Positions 33,619 to 41,142 of a DNA stretch of 46,745 bases are shown one piece after another (position 1 is the first letter of the stretch; every line of letters begins with the position of its first letter). Source of the DNA: Rhizobiaceae bacterium (GTDB taxonomy: Bacteria; Pseudomonadota; Alphaproteobacteria; Rhizobiales; Rhizobiaceae); NCBI GenBank assembly GCA_014238155.1, contig JABABQ010000036.1:1-46745 (forward strand). The letters are read 5' to 3'. The notes under the pieces were generated by a model that saw only the letters and a list, made by a program, of their open reading frames with translations, was not told the origin of the DNA and did not search any database. Position numbers and translations under genes: made by a program.

Positions 33619-34077
33619 ATGATAAAGTTGTTGGGAAAAACCGTACTGCTTGCCGCCTTGGCAAATGTCACGTCGGTTGCATTTGCGGAGCCGACAATAT
33701 CGCAATGCGGTGGCTCGACTCGCGTTGATGCGATTGTTGAGCCGTGGAGCCAGGCAACCCGGACATTTGCCAATGGGAAAATCCGAATTATTGCACTGGA
33801 CACTGCCGAACCGGCTTGCTGTTCCTTTCATCTGGCAATCATCGCCCCCAATCCGGGGGACGAAATGGGGCTACGCCAATGCGTGACGCTGAATGATGGA
33901 GGGGAGTGGACCGGGTTCCAGGCGGTCAGCGTGAAAAACACCCGATCATCTTATGATGCCGGTCGCGGGCTTTTGCTGAGTGTTCCGGTGGAGCGCTATA
34001 TTGACGGTATTCGTTCAACCAAACTAACGGTTGACGTTCGCATCAACCAGGCGACCGGTGCGATCACCATCGAATAG
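33619..34077 (+). CDS. Secreted Cys-containing hypothetical protein
   Basis: A 152-residue protein with signal peptide MIKLLGKTVLLAALANVTSVAFA. The mature part has four Cys (QCGGS, ACCSF, RQCVTL) and is rich in beta-type stretches such as IRIIALDTAEPA and STKLTVDVRINQATGAITIE. GGGG lies seven bases before the ATG. No family is recognised. It is divergent from the HAD phosphatase gene and ends 46 bases before a heptamer repeat array. Confidence 0.65.
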   Translation: MIKLLGKTVLLAALANVTSVAFAEPTISQCGGSTRVDAIVEPWSQATRTFANGKIRIIALDTAEPACCSFHLAIIAPNPGDEMGLRQCVTLNDGGEWTGFQAVSVKNTRSSYDAGRGLLLSVPVERYIDGIRSTKLTVDVRINQATGAITIE

Positions 34078-34123
34078 ATATCAATGAAACTGGCATTGAC
34101 AACTCTTGGCCGTTCAATATTGG

Positions 34124-34186
34124 CTCGCCGCTCGCCGCTCGCCGCTCGCCGCTCGCCGCTCGCCGCTCGCCGCTCGCCGCTCGCCG
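34124..34186. repeat. Perfect 7-bp tandem array (CTCGCCG)x9
   Basis: Nine exact copies of CTCGCCG lie between the 3' ends of two convergent genes. The stop codon of the minus-strand membrane protein gene (34187-34189) directly abuts the array. With a unit of seven bases, copy-number changes would shift any frame crossing it, but here it lies just outside both genes. Confidence 0.95.
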
Positions 34187-34426
34187 CTAGGCAAAGCGGA
34201 CCAGTCCTATCATTGCTGTTGCTACGTAGAACAGTTGCAACAGAAGAAATGACCATCGGTGATCGATAATGGCCCATCCTGTAAACAGGCAGGCGGATAA
34301 CAGTAACAATGCGAAACTGGTCAATTCGTAACCCGTATTGGAGGCGATTAAAAAAACATAGAATATGCCAAGTGCTGATCCACTGATTTCAAATACGGAT
34401 GTCAGTTTTCGTCTTTTTACCATCAT
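34187..34426 (-). CDS. Small membrane protein, CBU_0592-like
   Basis: About 79 residues. A basic start (MMVKRRKL) is followed by a first membrane helix (about 14-30, GSALGIFYVFLIA), a second (about 37-56, LTSFALLLLSACLFTGWAII) and a third (about 58-75, WSFLLLQLFYVATAMIGL). The layout fits the small CBU_0592-like membrane family of unknown function. GAGGA lies about nine bases before the ATG at 34426. The longer in-frame start upstream adds a polar stretch out of keeping with the family. The stop codon touches the heptamer array. Confidence 0.6.
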   Translation of the reverse strand: MMVKRRKLTSVFEISGSALGIFYVFLIASNTGYELTSFALLLLSACLFTGWAIIDHRWSFLLLQLFYVATAMIGLVRFA

Positions 34427-34639
34427 CGGCGATGTTCCTCGAAACAGAGTTGCCGCCAGTCTCGTAAATGTTGTTTGAGTCGAGAATCTTTGACCTTTGG
34501 CGATGGCTGATGATCTCTCTGTGTTCCGCTCCAAGTCAATCTGCACAAATATTTTTTCGGGGGTGAGAGGATGCCGAAAGAGCTGCACTGCAAATTCAAA
34601 AAACCGCGGAACGCCAAAACGGCCTGAAGGATTCAAATG

Positions 34640-37600
34640 CTAGTGAAAGTCCCGACTCTTCGGGATTATTCTTACATTTCTTGGGTGGCTGCCCCGTCCG
34701 GGCACATTGACCTGCCGCTTGTGGGTGGCTTCACGATTGGGTCGGTCTGGGCCGCTTACGTTTTTCAACGATGGTTCTTGAGGAGGCTCCAGGGCCTTTA
34801 ACCGAGCCTTGTCATGTTTCTGGCGCTCCTGGGTTCCCCTGCACAAATATACATCATCGCCGTCGCCATCGCCATCGCCGCCACTTCGATTGCCGTCGCC
34901 GTCGCCGCCGCCGCCGCCGCCGCTGCGTTTGATTTCATCGGCATGGGCGAGGAATTCCGGTTGCCGTTGTGATTTGCGCTTGGGAGCTTTCATGTGATCA
35001 GCATGGGCGACAACCTCCGGCAGTTCGTCAGCAGACAACAGATCCAGATCACTGGTCAGATCATCCAGCGTATGGGCAACCACATGAATGACATCACCGG
35101 CCCGCTGCACCTCGCCATTGATCCGCACCAGCCGCGCGCCCATGACCGTTTTGCGGAATCGTTCCATCACCTTCTTCCAGATGACGATATTGGCCACCCC
35201 GGTTTCATCTTCCAGGGTCATGAACACCACGCCTTTGGCGGTGCCGGGCCGTTGACGCACCAGCACCACGCCGGCAATGCTGCAGCGTTGTTTCTGGCGC
35301 ATATTGAACAGATGCCGCGCTTCGATCATGCCTTGTTTGCGGTAGGCATCGCGCAGGAAGGAGACCGGGTGGGCTTTCAGCGACAGGCGGTGGGTCTGAT
35401 AATCACTGACCACATGTTCGCTGGTTCGCATTACCGGCAATTGCACCGATATATCGGCTCCGGTGGAAACGGCGTCTGCGGCGGCAAATAACGGCAATTG
35501 CACATCGCTCATCAGCCCGCGCACCGCCCATAACGCCTGACGCCGGTCCAGGCCAATGGAGCGAAACGCATCATTGGCAGCGAGCCTTTCCAGCACCGCC
35601 ACGCTGAGTGAAGAGCGGCGACGGATATGATCCAGCGAGGTGTAGGGTTGAGCCGCCACCGCCAGCGGTGAGAGCGTCGCCGCCAGTGCTCGTCGCTCCT
35701 GCAGGAAATCCAGCATCACTTCCTCGCGCAACCCGTCGGCCTGTCGAAAGCCCAGACGCACTGCAAAGGAACCATCACGCTTCTCCTCCAGCGTGTTGTC
35801 CCAGGCCGAATGATTGATATCGATGGGCCGCACTTCGGTGCGGTGTTCCCTGGCATCGCGGACAATCTGCGCCGGGGCATAGAACCCCATTGGCTGGGCA
35901 TTCAGCAGTCCGGCACAAAAGACGTCCGGATAGTGGCATTTGATCCAGCTTGAGACATAGACCAGCAGGGCAAAGCTGGCCGCGTGACTTTCGGGGAAAC
36001 CATATTCGCCAAAGCCTTTGATCTGCTCAAAACAGCGGCGGGAAAAATCCGGATCATAGCCGCGGGCGATCATCTGCCCGACCATTTTCTCCTGCAAGGT
36101 ATGTATCGTGCCGGCCCGACGGAAGGTGGCCATCGCCTTGCGCAGCAGATTGGCTTCTTCGGGGGTGAATTTCGCCGCATCAATGGCAATCTGCATCGCC
36201 TGTTCCTGAAACAGCGGCACCCCCAATGTACGTCCCAGAATATTGCGCAATTCATCGGGGTCTGCGGGCGGGGCGGGAGAGGGGTAGATAACCTCTTCAA
36301 TGCCGTCGCGACGCCGCAAATAGGGGTGCACCATGTCGCCCTGGATCGGCCCGGGGCGGACAATCGCCACCTGAATGACCAGATCATAAAACCGTGCCGG
36401 TTTAAGCCGCGGCAGCATGTTCATCTGGGCCCGGCTTTCCACCTGAAATGTACCCAGCGAGTCGCCGCGTTGCAGCATCGCATAGGTCACCTCATCTTCG
36501 CGCGGCAGGTTGGCGAGAGTATAGTCCTTGCCGTAATGAGTGCGGATCAGGTCAAAACATTTGCGGATGCAGGACAACATGCCCAGTGCCAGCACATCGA
36601 CTTTCATGATTTTCAGCTCGTCAATATCGTCCTTGTCCCATTCGATAAAGGTGCGGTCCTGCATGGCGGCATTGCCCACCGGAACGGTTTCCACCAGCGC
36701 ATCTTCGGTGAGGATGAAACCGCCAACATGTTGCGACAGGTGACGGGGGAAGCCGAGCAGTTCCTGGGTCAGTTGGATGGTACGGGCGAGATGCGGGTCG
36801 GTAATATCAAGACCAGCCTGTTTGATCTGCTCCTCGGGAATATCCGAACCCCAGGAGCCCCATACCGTTGAGGCAAGGGCGGTTGTGATATCTTCGGTCA
36901 GGCCCATCACCTTGCCGACTTCACGTACCGCAGAGCGGGGGCGGTAGGTGATGATGGTGGCGGCAATGGCGGCGCGGTGGCGGCCATAGCGGCGATAGAT
37001 ATACTGGATCACTTCTTCGCGGCGCTCGTGTTCAAAATCGACATCAATATCGGGTGGCTCGCGCCGTTCTTCAGACAAGAATCGTTCAAAAAGCAGGCTG
37101 ATTTTTGACGGGTCCACCGCCGTTACCCCAAGGCAGTAGCAGACCGCCGAATTGGCCGCCGATCCACGTCCCTGACACAGGATGCCATGTTTGCGCGCCC
37201 AGGCGACAATGTCATGGACGGTGAGAAAATATTGCGCATAGCCAAGCTTATCAATTAACCGCAATTCCTTGTTGATGGTTTTGCGCACATCGTCTGGCAC
37301 CCCTTCGGGATAAAAAGTTTTTGTGCCGGCCCAGGTCAAATCGCTCAGGTGTTGCTGAGCTGTCTTATGCGGCGGCACCGGTTCATTGGGATAGTGGTAG
37401 GAGAGTTCGTCGAGCGAAAATGTACAGCGCGAAACGATTTGATCAATGGCCTCAATCGCCTGCGGATAGCGGGCAAACAAACGGGTCATTTCGGTCGCCG
37501 GTTTCAGGTGTCGTTCGGCATTTTGCAGCAGGGTGAAACCGGCCGTCTCCAGGGTGCATTTTTCGCGAATACAGCTGATGACATCCTGCAGCGGGCGCCG

Positions 37601-38428
37601 GTCGGGGTGGTGGTAATGAACATCATTTGTTGCCACCAGCGGCAGGCCAATACGCTGCGCCAGTTGATTCAAAACATTAAGTCGCCGCCGGTCGTCACCA
37701 AGATACAGAACCTGCGCCGCCAGCCAGACACGCCCTGGCGCCAGCCGATTCAATTTCTCCAGACAGGCTTCGAAACGCCTGTTTTGATTCAACCTTCCCG
37801 CTTCATCATTTTGATGAGGCAGTTGAATCACTTTCTCAGCAACTTGATTCACTTTATGAGCGGCGAGATGAGCATCAGGGAGATCATCCTGCCGTCGTGC
37901 GTCATAACCTTGCGGCGCTACGGCGATCACCATCTGCCCTTCAAGCGCTTCTTCCAGATCGTCAAACCACAAATGGCACTCGCCCTTTTGAGCGCGCATT
38001 TTACCTTTGCTCAACAGGTTGCAGAGACGGCCCCATGCGGCCCGGTCGGTGGGGTAAATCAGACAGGAAAAATCCGGCGCTGCATCGGCAAATTCGCTTT
38101 CGGATAGCTTTTCATGGCGACCGTCCTTTGTCCGCGGTTTAAAGCCGTGGGGCAGCGTGTCGATGCGGGCGCCAACCAGCAAACGAAGCCCCGCATTCTT
38201 GGCCGCAGCGTGGGCGCGCACAACGCCAGCCACCGTATTACGGTCGGCAATGGCCAGCGCATTCAATCCAAGTTCGCTGGCGCGATCGACCAGTTCAACC
38301 GGGTGCGACCCGCCCCGCAGAAACGAAAAATTGGTCACACATTGCAGCTCCGCATAGGCGGCCGACTGTTGCTGTGGGAGCGACGCAGGCCCCGTCTTCT
38401 TTTGAGGAAAGGGAATAGGCGAGGTCAT
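34640..38428 (-). CDS. dnaE2: Error-prone DNA polymerase DnaE2
   Basis: This is the catalytic polymerase of the SOS mutasome. At 1262 residues it is longer than most DnaE2 (about 1050-1150). It has an N-terminal PHP domain (YAELQCVTNFSFLRGGSHP), the catalytic DxD in PPDIDVDFEHERRE (near 457), the third acid in KVDVLALGML (near 609), the fingers and an OB-fold (about 1045-1130) and ends KSRDFH as is typical. Two inserts account for the length: a Gln/Asn-rich one in the PHP domain encoded by a palindromic element (37785-37830) and a Gly/Asp/Arg tract near 1168-1191. It starts 6 bases after imuB. Confidence 0.95.
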   Translation of the reverse strand: MTSPIPFPQKKTGPASLPQQQSAAYAELQCVTNFSFLRGGSHPVELVDRASELGLNALAIADRNTVAGVVRAHAAAKNAGLRLLVGARIDTLPHGFKPRTKDGRHEKLSESEFADAAPDFSCLIYPTDRAAWGRLCNLLSKGKMRAQKGECHLWFDDLEEALEGQMVIAVAPQGYDARRQDDLPDAHLAAHKVNQVAEKVIQLPHQNDEAGRLNQNRRFEACLEKLNRLAPGRVWLAAQVLYLGDDRRRLNVLNQLAQRIGLPLVATNDVHYHHPDRRPLQDVISCIREKCTLETAGFTLLQNAERHLKPATEMTRLFARYPQAIEAIDQIVSRCTFSLDELSYHYPNEPVPPHKTAQQHLSDLTWAGTKTFYPEGVPDDVRKTINKELRLIDKLGYAQYFLTVHDIVAWARKHGILCQGRGSAANSAVCYCLGVTAVDPSKISLLFERFLSEERREPPDIDVDFEHERREEVIQYIYRRYGRHRAAIAATIITYRPRSAVREVGKVMGLTEDITTALASTVWGSWGSDIPEEQIKQAGLDITDPHLARTIQLTQELLGFPRHLSQHVGGFILTEDALVETVPVGNAAMQDRTFIEWDKDDIDELKIMKVDVLALGMLSCIRKCFDLIRTHYGKDYTLANLPREDEVTYAMLQRGDSLGTFQVESRAQMNMLPRLKPARFYDLVIQVAIVRPGPIQGDMVHPYLRRRDGIEEVIYPSPAPPADPDELRNILGRTLGVPLFQEQAMQIAIDAAKFTPEEANLLRKAMATFRRAGTIHTLQEKMVGQMIARGYDPDFSRRCFEQIKGFGEYGFPESHAASFALLVYVSSWIKCHYPDVFCAGLLNAQPMGFYAPAQIVRDAREHRTEVRPIDINHSAWDNTLEEKRDGSFAVRLGFRQADGLREEVMLDFLQERRALAATLSPLAVAAQPYTSLDHIRRRSSLSVAVLERLAANDAFRSIGLDRRQALWAVRGLMSDVQLPLFAAADAVSTGADISVQLPVMRTSEHVVSDYQTHRLSLKAHPVSFLRDAYRKQGMIEARHLFNMRQKQRCSIAGVVLVRQRPGTAKGVVFMTLEDETGVANIVIWKKVMERFRKTVMGARLVRINGEVQRAGDVIHVVAHTLDDLTSDLDLLSADELPEVVAHADHMKAPKRKSQRQPEFLAHADEIKRSGGGGGGDGDGNRSGGDGDGDGDDVYLCRGTQERQKHDKARLKALEPPQEPSLKNVSGPDRPNREATHKRQVNVPGRGSHPRNVRIIPKSRDFH
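34857..34924. repeat. In-frame GGCGAC/GGCGGC tract in dnaE2
   Basis: On the coding strand about 68 bases of GGCGGC, GGCGAC and GGCGAT repeats encode a Gly/Asp chain in the linker after the OB-fold and before the C-terminal tail. Confidence 0.8.
37785..37830. repeat. RPE-like palindromic insert in dnaE2
   Basis: TGATTCAAC (37785-37793) is the reverse complement of GTTGAATCA (37822-37830), and an inner stem pairs CTTCATCA (37801-37808) with TGATGAGG (37812-37819) with one mismatch. The whole can fold into a single hairpin. A further TTGATTCAC half lies just downstream (37844-37852). The insert is in frame and adds residues around QLPHQNDEAGRLNQNRR to the PHP domain. Confidence 0.6.
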
Positions 38429-38434
38429 GGTGGA

Positions 38435-40177
38435 TTACACACCGAAGACGCCATGGACAAACCACACCGGGTTGGTCTTGCCACCATAAAGCCCTTCACG
38501 GAACAGCCAGTAGCGGCGGCCTTCGGTGTCCTCGACTTCGTAATAGTCGCGAATAGCGACACCGCGCGGACCATCGCGCCACCATTCAGGGGCAATGCGC
38601 TCCGGGCCCCGGGCGCGGGTGATCTGGCGCGGCACCCGCCGCCAACGAAAATGCAGGGGCGGACCATCCGGCACCTGGGCCGTCACTTCGGCAGCTTCGG
38701 GTGCATCAAACAGGCGGAAGGGCCGCGAAGCCGAGCGGAAGACGGTTTCCGCTTCGACCTCTTCCCAACGGGTTACATCCAGGGCCGCGCCGCTGCCGCC
38801 GCCGCCGCCGTTGCCGCCTATGGATGCTGCACTGACCATGCGCCAGGCGCGTTCAGGAATATGGCTTTTAACAGGCGCAGCATAGGTGATGTTGCGTTCG
38901 CCAAACCGGTTCGACAGGCGATCAACAAGGCCGGAGAGCTCTGCCGCCAGCACCTCATTGGCGGCGAGGGTGGCGAGGGCGGCGGTGGCGGCGGTGGCGG
39001 CGGCATGGTTGTTGGTCACCAGCGAGGTCTGGCTGGCCTCAACGGCATCACAGTCAGCGGCCTCCAGAAGAAAACCGTCAATGCCATAGCCGGGGTCAAT
39101 GCGATCAAGCTTTTCTTCAAACAGCCGCAAGATATGGGCGTGGTCGCGCGACGCCCGTGACAGGCGAATGGCCACGGCAGAAGAGCCACCATCGGCATGA
39201 TAGGCCGTCAACCGCCAGCCACGGGCGCCCTGAGCTGCGGTTTCCATGCGGGCGATCAGACGCGCCGCCAGATCATTCAAGGCAAAGCGAATGCCGGTAA
39301 TATCGAGTGCCGGTTCCGGGCAGGGCATATGGGTGCGCCATGGGGCAGGAGGGCGCAGCGGATTGATCGGCTCATGGATTGCCCCGGTAAACTGGTCGAT
39401 ACGCAATTGCACGCTGCGGGCATCGCTTTTGGCGCGAAACCGCCGTTCCAGCGCATGGCGGGGAACCCGAATGACGCTGTGGGCGGTTTTCAGCCCCAGA
39501 CGGCGCAGCAGGGTATTGCGGTCATGGTCCAGCCGCAAAGCTTCAACGGGCAGGGCGATCGAAAGGGCCCTGACCTGATCACTATCATGACTGATGCGGC
39601 GGCGGTCGCCGCCGCCGTCGCCGTCGCCGTCGCCGTAGCGGGCGAGAGCGTGCGCTGCCCCCGGGGTTGGGGCGAGGGCAGCTTCGGCGCTAAAGCCCAT
39701 GGCGGCCAGCCGCTGCAGGCAATCGCGGATCATTTTCTCCTCACCGCCAAACAGATGGGCACATCCGCTGGTATCGAGCAGCAGGCCGAAATCCTGGGCG
39801 ACAGAGTCGGGCGCGGCGGCGGCGGCGGCGGTACTTGTATCAATGGCCGTGATCGGGCTGTAGCGCCCGGCCCACAGCGCCAGCCGTTCCAGCATATCGC
39901 TATCAGCTTCAGGTTCGGCCTGATCAACGCTGATCAGCGGGCAGGCCGCACGGGCATCGGTGAGCATCTGGCCGACATGAGCCCCGGCCTGTTGGGCGGT
40001 GTGGTTGATGGCGGTGATACGGGTACCGCGCACCCCATGTTCGACCAGCACAAAGGGTTTTTTGCCGTTGTCTGCTTCAGGATTGGCCTGACTGTTGAAT
40101 CTGGCCATATGCTGTTTGGCTTTCCAGTGCCGTTCCAGGGCGAAATGGGGAAACCAGATGGAAAGTATGCGTCTCAT
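38435..40177 (-). CDS. imuB: Mutasome protein ImuB (Y-family polymerase-like, catalytically inactive)
   Basis: About 580 residues. The start RRILSIWFPHFALER follows the Y-family fold but lacks the acidic residues of the polymerase site, as in known ImuB, which acts as the hub that links DnaE2 to the sliding clamp. The fold continues with GRYSPITAIDT, GLLLDTSGCAHLFGGE and an HhH-like part (LLRRLGLKTAHSVI). At least four GC-rich tracts sit in the gene and add Gly/Asp or Ala/Thr runs. It overlaps the imuA 3' end by about 100 bases in another frame, and ends 6 bases before dnaE2. Confidence 0.92.
   Translation of the reverse strand: MRRILSIWFPHFALERHWKAKQHMARFNSQANPEADNGKKPFVLVEHGVRGTRITAINHTAQQAGAHVGQMLTDARAACPLISVDQAEPEADSDMLERLALWAGRYSPITAIDTSTAAAAAAPDSVAQDFGLLLDTSGCAHLFGGEEKMIRDCLQRLAAMGFSAEAALAPTPGAAHALARYGDGDGDGGGDRRRISHDSDQVRALSIALPVEALRLDHDRNTLLRRLGLKTAHSVIRVPRHALERRFRAKSDARSVQLRIDQFTGAIHEPINPLRPPAPWRTHMPCPEPALDITGIRFALNDLAARLIARMETAAQGARGWRLTAYHADGGSSAVAIRLSRASRDHAHILRLFEEKLDRIDPGYGIDGFLLEAADCDAVEASQTSLVTNNHAAATAATAALATLAANEVLAAELSGLVDRLSNRFGERNITYAAPVKSHIPERAWRMVSAASIGGNGGGGGSGAALDVTRWEEVEAETVFRSASRPFRLFDAPEAAEVTAQVPDGPPLHFRWRRVPRQITRARGPERIAPEWWRDGPRGVAIRDYYEVEDTEGRRYWLFREGLYGGKTNPVWFVHGVFGV
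38791..38818. repeat. In-frame GGC tract in imuB (3' part)
   Basis: On the coding strand GGCGGCAACGGCGGC-type repeats encode IGGNGGGGGSG near the start of the C-terminal domain. Confidence 0.6.
38960..39005. repeat. In-frame GCC/ACC tract in imuB (Ala/Thr run)
   Basis: Here the G-rich strand is the non-coding one, so the coding strand reads GCCGCCACC units and encodes an AATAATAALATLAA chain. It shows that the tract class occurs in both orientations relative to the genes. Confidence 0.7.
39598..39637. repeat. In-frame GGCGAC tract in imuB (Gly/Asp run)
   Basis: On the coding strand about 40 bases of GGCGAC/GGCGGC repeats encode YGDGDGDGGGDR in the palm/thumb region. A second, shorter GCC run (39812-39829) encodes six Ala residues. 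Confidence 0.75.
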
Positions 40178-40889
40178 GGTTCCAGGCTGCTTTCAAAGGG
40201 CTTGCAAGGGTGGGGTTGAGCGCCGCATTGCCACCACGGGCGCGGGCGAGGGTGATGGACCAGGCGGCAAGGCCGGGTCCTTCCGGGTCCTCCCGGTCGG
40301 GTGGTCCGGCAATTGGTGCGATGCGCCAGCGGGTGGCGGCAGCAGATGCCCCAAGACTGTTGCTGGTATTGAGAATGAGGCAGGGGACGTGGCTTTCCTG
40401 GGCTGCCAGCGTCAACCGTCGTGAAGCGGTAAAATCCGGTGCTGGCCCCTCGCCGACCACCGCGGCAAGACGCGGCACCCGCACGCATTCTTCCAGCACC
40501 AGCGCCAGATCGCGCTCCTTTGGCACGCTGACAAAGATGAAACTGTCCGGTGAAAAAGAACTGCCGAGCAGGCCGGGCGCATAGACACGGCCATATTCGC
40601 GGCAATTAAACGCCGTCTGACACCAGACAATTGGCCCGCGGCGGCGATGCTCTTCAGGAAGCCGCTGCAACAGGGCAAAGATGAACCCGGCGACCTGTGG
40701 CACATCGGTTTTGATCAGCGGAGTGAAATCGTGGCAGGCATCATAAGGAAGGGCGTGTTGGGGCAGGGCGTCATCAAGATGGTCCAACCCTAGCGTCCAG
40801 GGGGCTGGCTGCGGTTCGCCAGCGGCGGTGAACCGTTTGGTGCGCCCTTCGATACGCGCAATTCTGGCTTTCAGATCATCAAGAATCAT
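40077..40889 (-). CDS. imuA: Mutasome protein ImuA (SulA/RecA-like)
   Basis: About 270 residues. The RecA-like core has GLDHLDDALPQHALPYDACHD, GPIVWCQTAFNCREYGRVYAPGLLG (Walker-like region), LEECVRVPRLAAVVGEG and LILNTSNSLGASAAATRWRI. ImuA works with ImuB and DnaE2 in damage-induced mutagenesis. ATG 40889 is preferred: GGAGACAGG lies right before it, and the GTG at 40919 adds ten residues out of family. The 3' end overlaps imuB by about 100 bases. First gene of the LexA-controlled cassette. Confidence 0.88.
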   Translation of the reverse strand: MILDDLKARIARIEGRTKRFTAAGEPQPAPWTLGLDHLDDALPQHALPYDACHDFTPLIKTDVPQVAGFIFALLQRLPEEHRRRGPIVWCQTAFNCREYGRVYAPGLLGSSFSPDSFIFVSVPKERDLALVLEECVRVPRLAAVVGEGPAPDFTASRRLTLAAQESHVPCLILNTSNSLGASAAATRWRIAPIAGPPDREDPEGPGLAAWSITLARARGGNAALNPTLASPLKAAWNHETHTFHLVSPFRPGTALESQTAYGQIQQSGQS

Positions 40890-40963
40890 ACCTGTCTCCA
40901 AACTGAATTCCACCGCCACCTACTGGGGCAGACTCAGGTCAACGCAAAACTTTGCAGGCATAT

Positions 40964-40993
40964 GTTCCTACTTTGTTCTCATTTAAGAGTCAA
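40964..40993 (-). promoter_or_regulatory. SOS promoter with LexA box of imuA-imuB-dnaE2
   Basis: GTTCCTACTTTGTTC (40964-40978) is an exact GTTC-N7-GTTC box, the LexA site of alphaproteobacteria. On the minus strand a -35-like TTGACT (40988-40993) and a -10-like TAGGAA (40965-40970) are spaced 17 bases apart and the box overlaps the spacer and -10, so LexA would block RNA polymerase. The box is 75 bases upstream of the imuA ATG. Confidence 0.85.
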
Positions 40994-41142
40994 ATATTCC
41001 TATTCGATTTTGGGTGAATTTTTATGCAGGGTGGTCGTCAGTTATTGGCGCCGGTCTGATTGAATCCGCATTGGCTTAGCAAATTGGCGCACATTACATA
41101 GGGGTACTTCTGTTTCTCTGGTTCCTGCCGTAACCTGCATTT

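Noticed and set aside
34124-34186. CRISPR array
   Set aside because: The unit is 7 bp with no spacers and no cas genes are present.
34084-34269. Frame encoding SPLAAR-type repeats
   Set aside because: The repeat is a plain translation of the heptamer array; the convergent genes on both sides explain the region.
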